A stretch of 64,000 nt of DNA, taken from NCBI RefSeq assembly GCF_900115685.1, contig NZ_FOXJ01000006.1:310001-374000 (forward strand), given 5' to 3'. Every line of letters begins with the position of its first letter. Position 1 is the first letter of the stretch. The notes under the pieces were generated by a model, which made no database searches, was not told the origin of the DNA, and saw nothing but the letters and a program-made list of their open reading frames with translations. The stretch is from Variovorax sp. 770b2. GTDB taxonomy: Bacteria > Pseudomonadota > Gammaproteobacteria > Burkholderiales > Burkholderiaceae_C. Made by a program: the position numbers and the translations under genes. This document shows, piece by piece, positions 63,853-64,000 of this stretch.

Positions 63853-64000
63853 TCAACGCACCATCGGCAGCTTCAAGCCCCGCTTCTTCGCGGTGGCCAC
63901 GGCGATGTCGTAGCCCGCGTCGGCATGGCGCATCACGCCGGTGGCCGGGTCGTTCCACAGCACGCGCTCGATGCGCTTGGCCGCAGCGTCGGTGCCGTCG
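63853..64000 (-). CDS. hutU: HutU, urocanate hydratase, C-terminal end
   Basis: The last 48 codons of urocanate hydratase, which converts urocanate to imidazolone-propionate. The typical end 'RVLWNDPATGVMRHADAGYD' followed by 'LKLPMVR' is read on the minus strand. The rest lies beyond the right edge. The stop is 140 bases before the IclR start. Confidence 0.93.
   Translation of the reverse strand, partial: DGTDAAAKRIERVLWNDPATGVMRHADAGYDIAVATAKKRGLKLPMVR

Overview
The window looks like a chromosomal segment of a high-GC betaproteobacterium of the Comamonadaceae, most like Variovorax. I infer this from base composition, codon use, protein similarity recalled from memory and gene order; no 16S or other marker is present. 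Nearly all real genes are on the minus strand, packed into long operons with 1-4 base stop/start overlaps. Long plus-strand reading frames opposite them are GC-rich antisense shadows.

Region 1 (1-27.4 kb) is a type VI secretion system (T6SS) cluster, cut at the left edge inside tssM. In transcription order from the right it runs tssA, tssB, tssC, hcp, tagJ, tssE, tssF, tssG, clpV, vgrG, then a spike-loading module (small membrane protein, DUF2169-pentapeptide protein, second pentapeptide protein, DUF3540 protein, DUF4150 PAAR-like tip). A plus-strand operon (TssQ-like lipoprotein, FHA protein TagH, PP2C phosphatase) diverges from tssJ-tssK-tssL-tssM. No known toxin domain is visible in the spike module.

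Region 2 (27.4-46.6 kb) is a nicotinamide/nicotinate catabolic regulon. One long minus-strand unit encodes 6-hydroxynicotinate reductase, a UPF0280 (ApbE-like) protein, two paralogous 'amino acid synthesis' family proteins, a branched-chain-type ABC importer with fused permeases and two binding proteins, an exported nicotinamidase, and nicotinate dehydrogenase NicA/NicB (NicB fused to a three-haem cytochrome). An FAH-family enzyme lies at the end. The divergent unit encodes a ferredoxin-NADP reductase, a TetR regulator and an enamidase. Together they predict nicotinamide -> nicotinate -> 6-hydroxynicotinate -> tetrahydro-6-oxonicotinate -> 2-formylglutarate, the route known from anaerobic nicotinate fermenters, in a probably aerobic host. 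The spacer between the two units carries an array of related palindromes, probably the operators of this regulon. This is the most interesting system in the window.

Region 3 (46.6-49.8 kb) is a three-gene GtrA / GT2 glycosyltransferase / polytopic membrane protein operon, of the type that adds sugars to a surface glycan.

Region 4 (49.8-57.3 kb) holds a cobalamin-dependent methionine synthase split into two genes. The C-terminal part follows an S-adenosylhomocysteine riboswitch. The two parts are separated by a secreted lipase, its foldase (Lif), a PACE-family efflux protein and a LysR regulator.

Region 5 (57.4-64 kb) is a histidine-utilisation operon (hutU partial, an IclR regulator, amino-acid ABC binding protein and permease, hutD, hutI, hutF, hutG) using the formiminoglutamate deiminase plus formylglutamate deformylase route. 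No rRNA, tRNA, CRISPR array, insertion sequence or integrase was seen.
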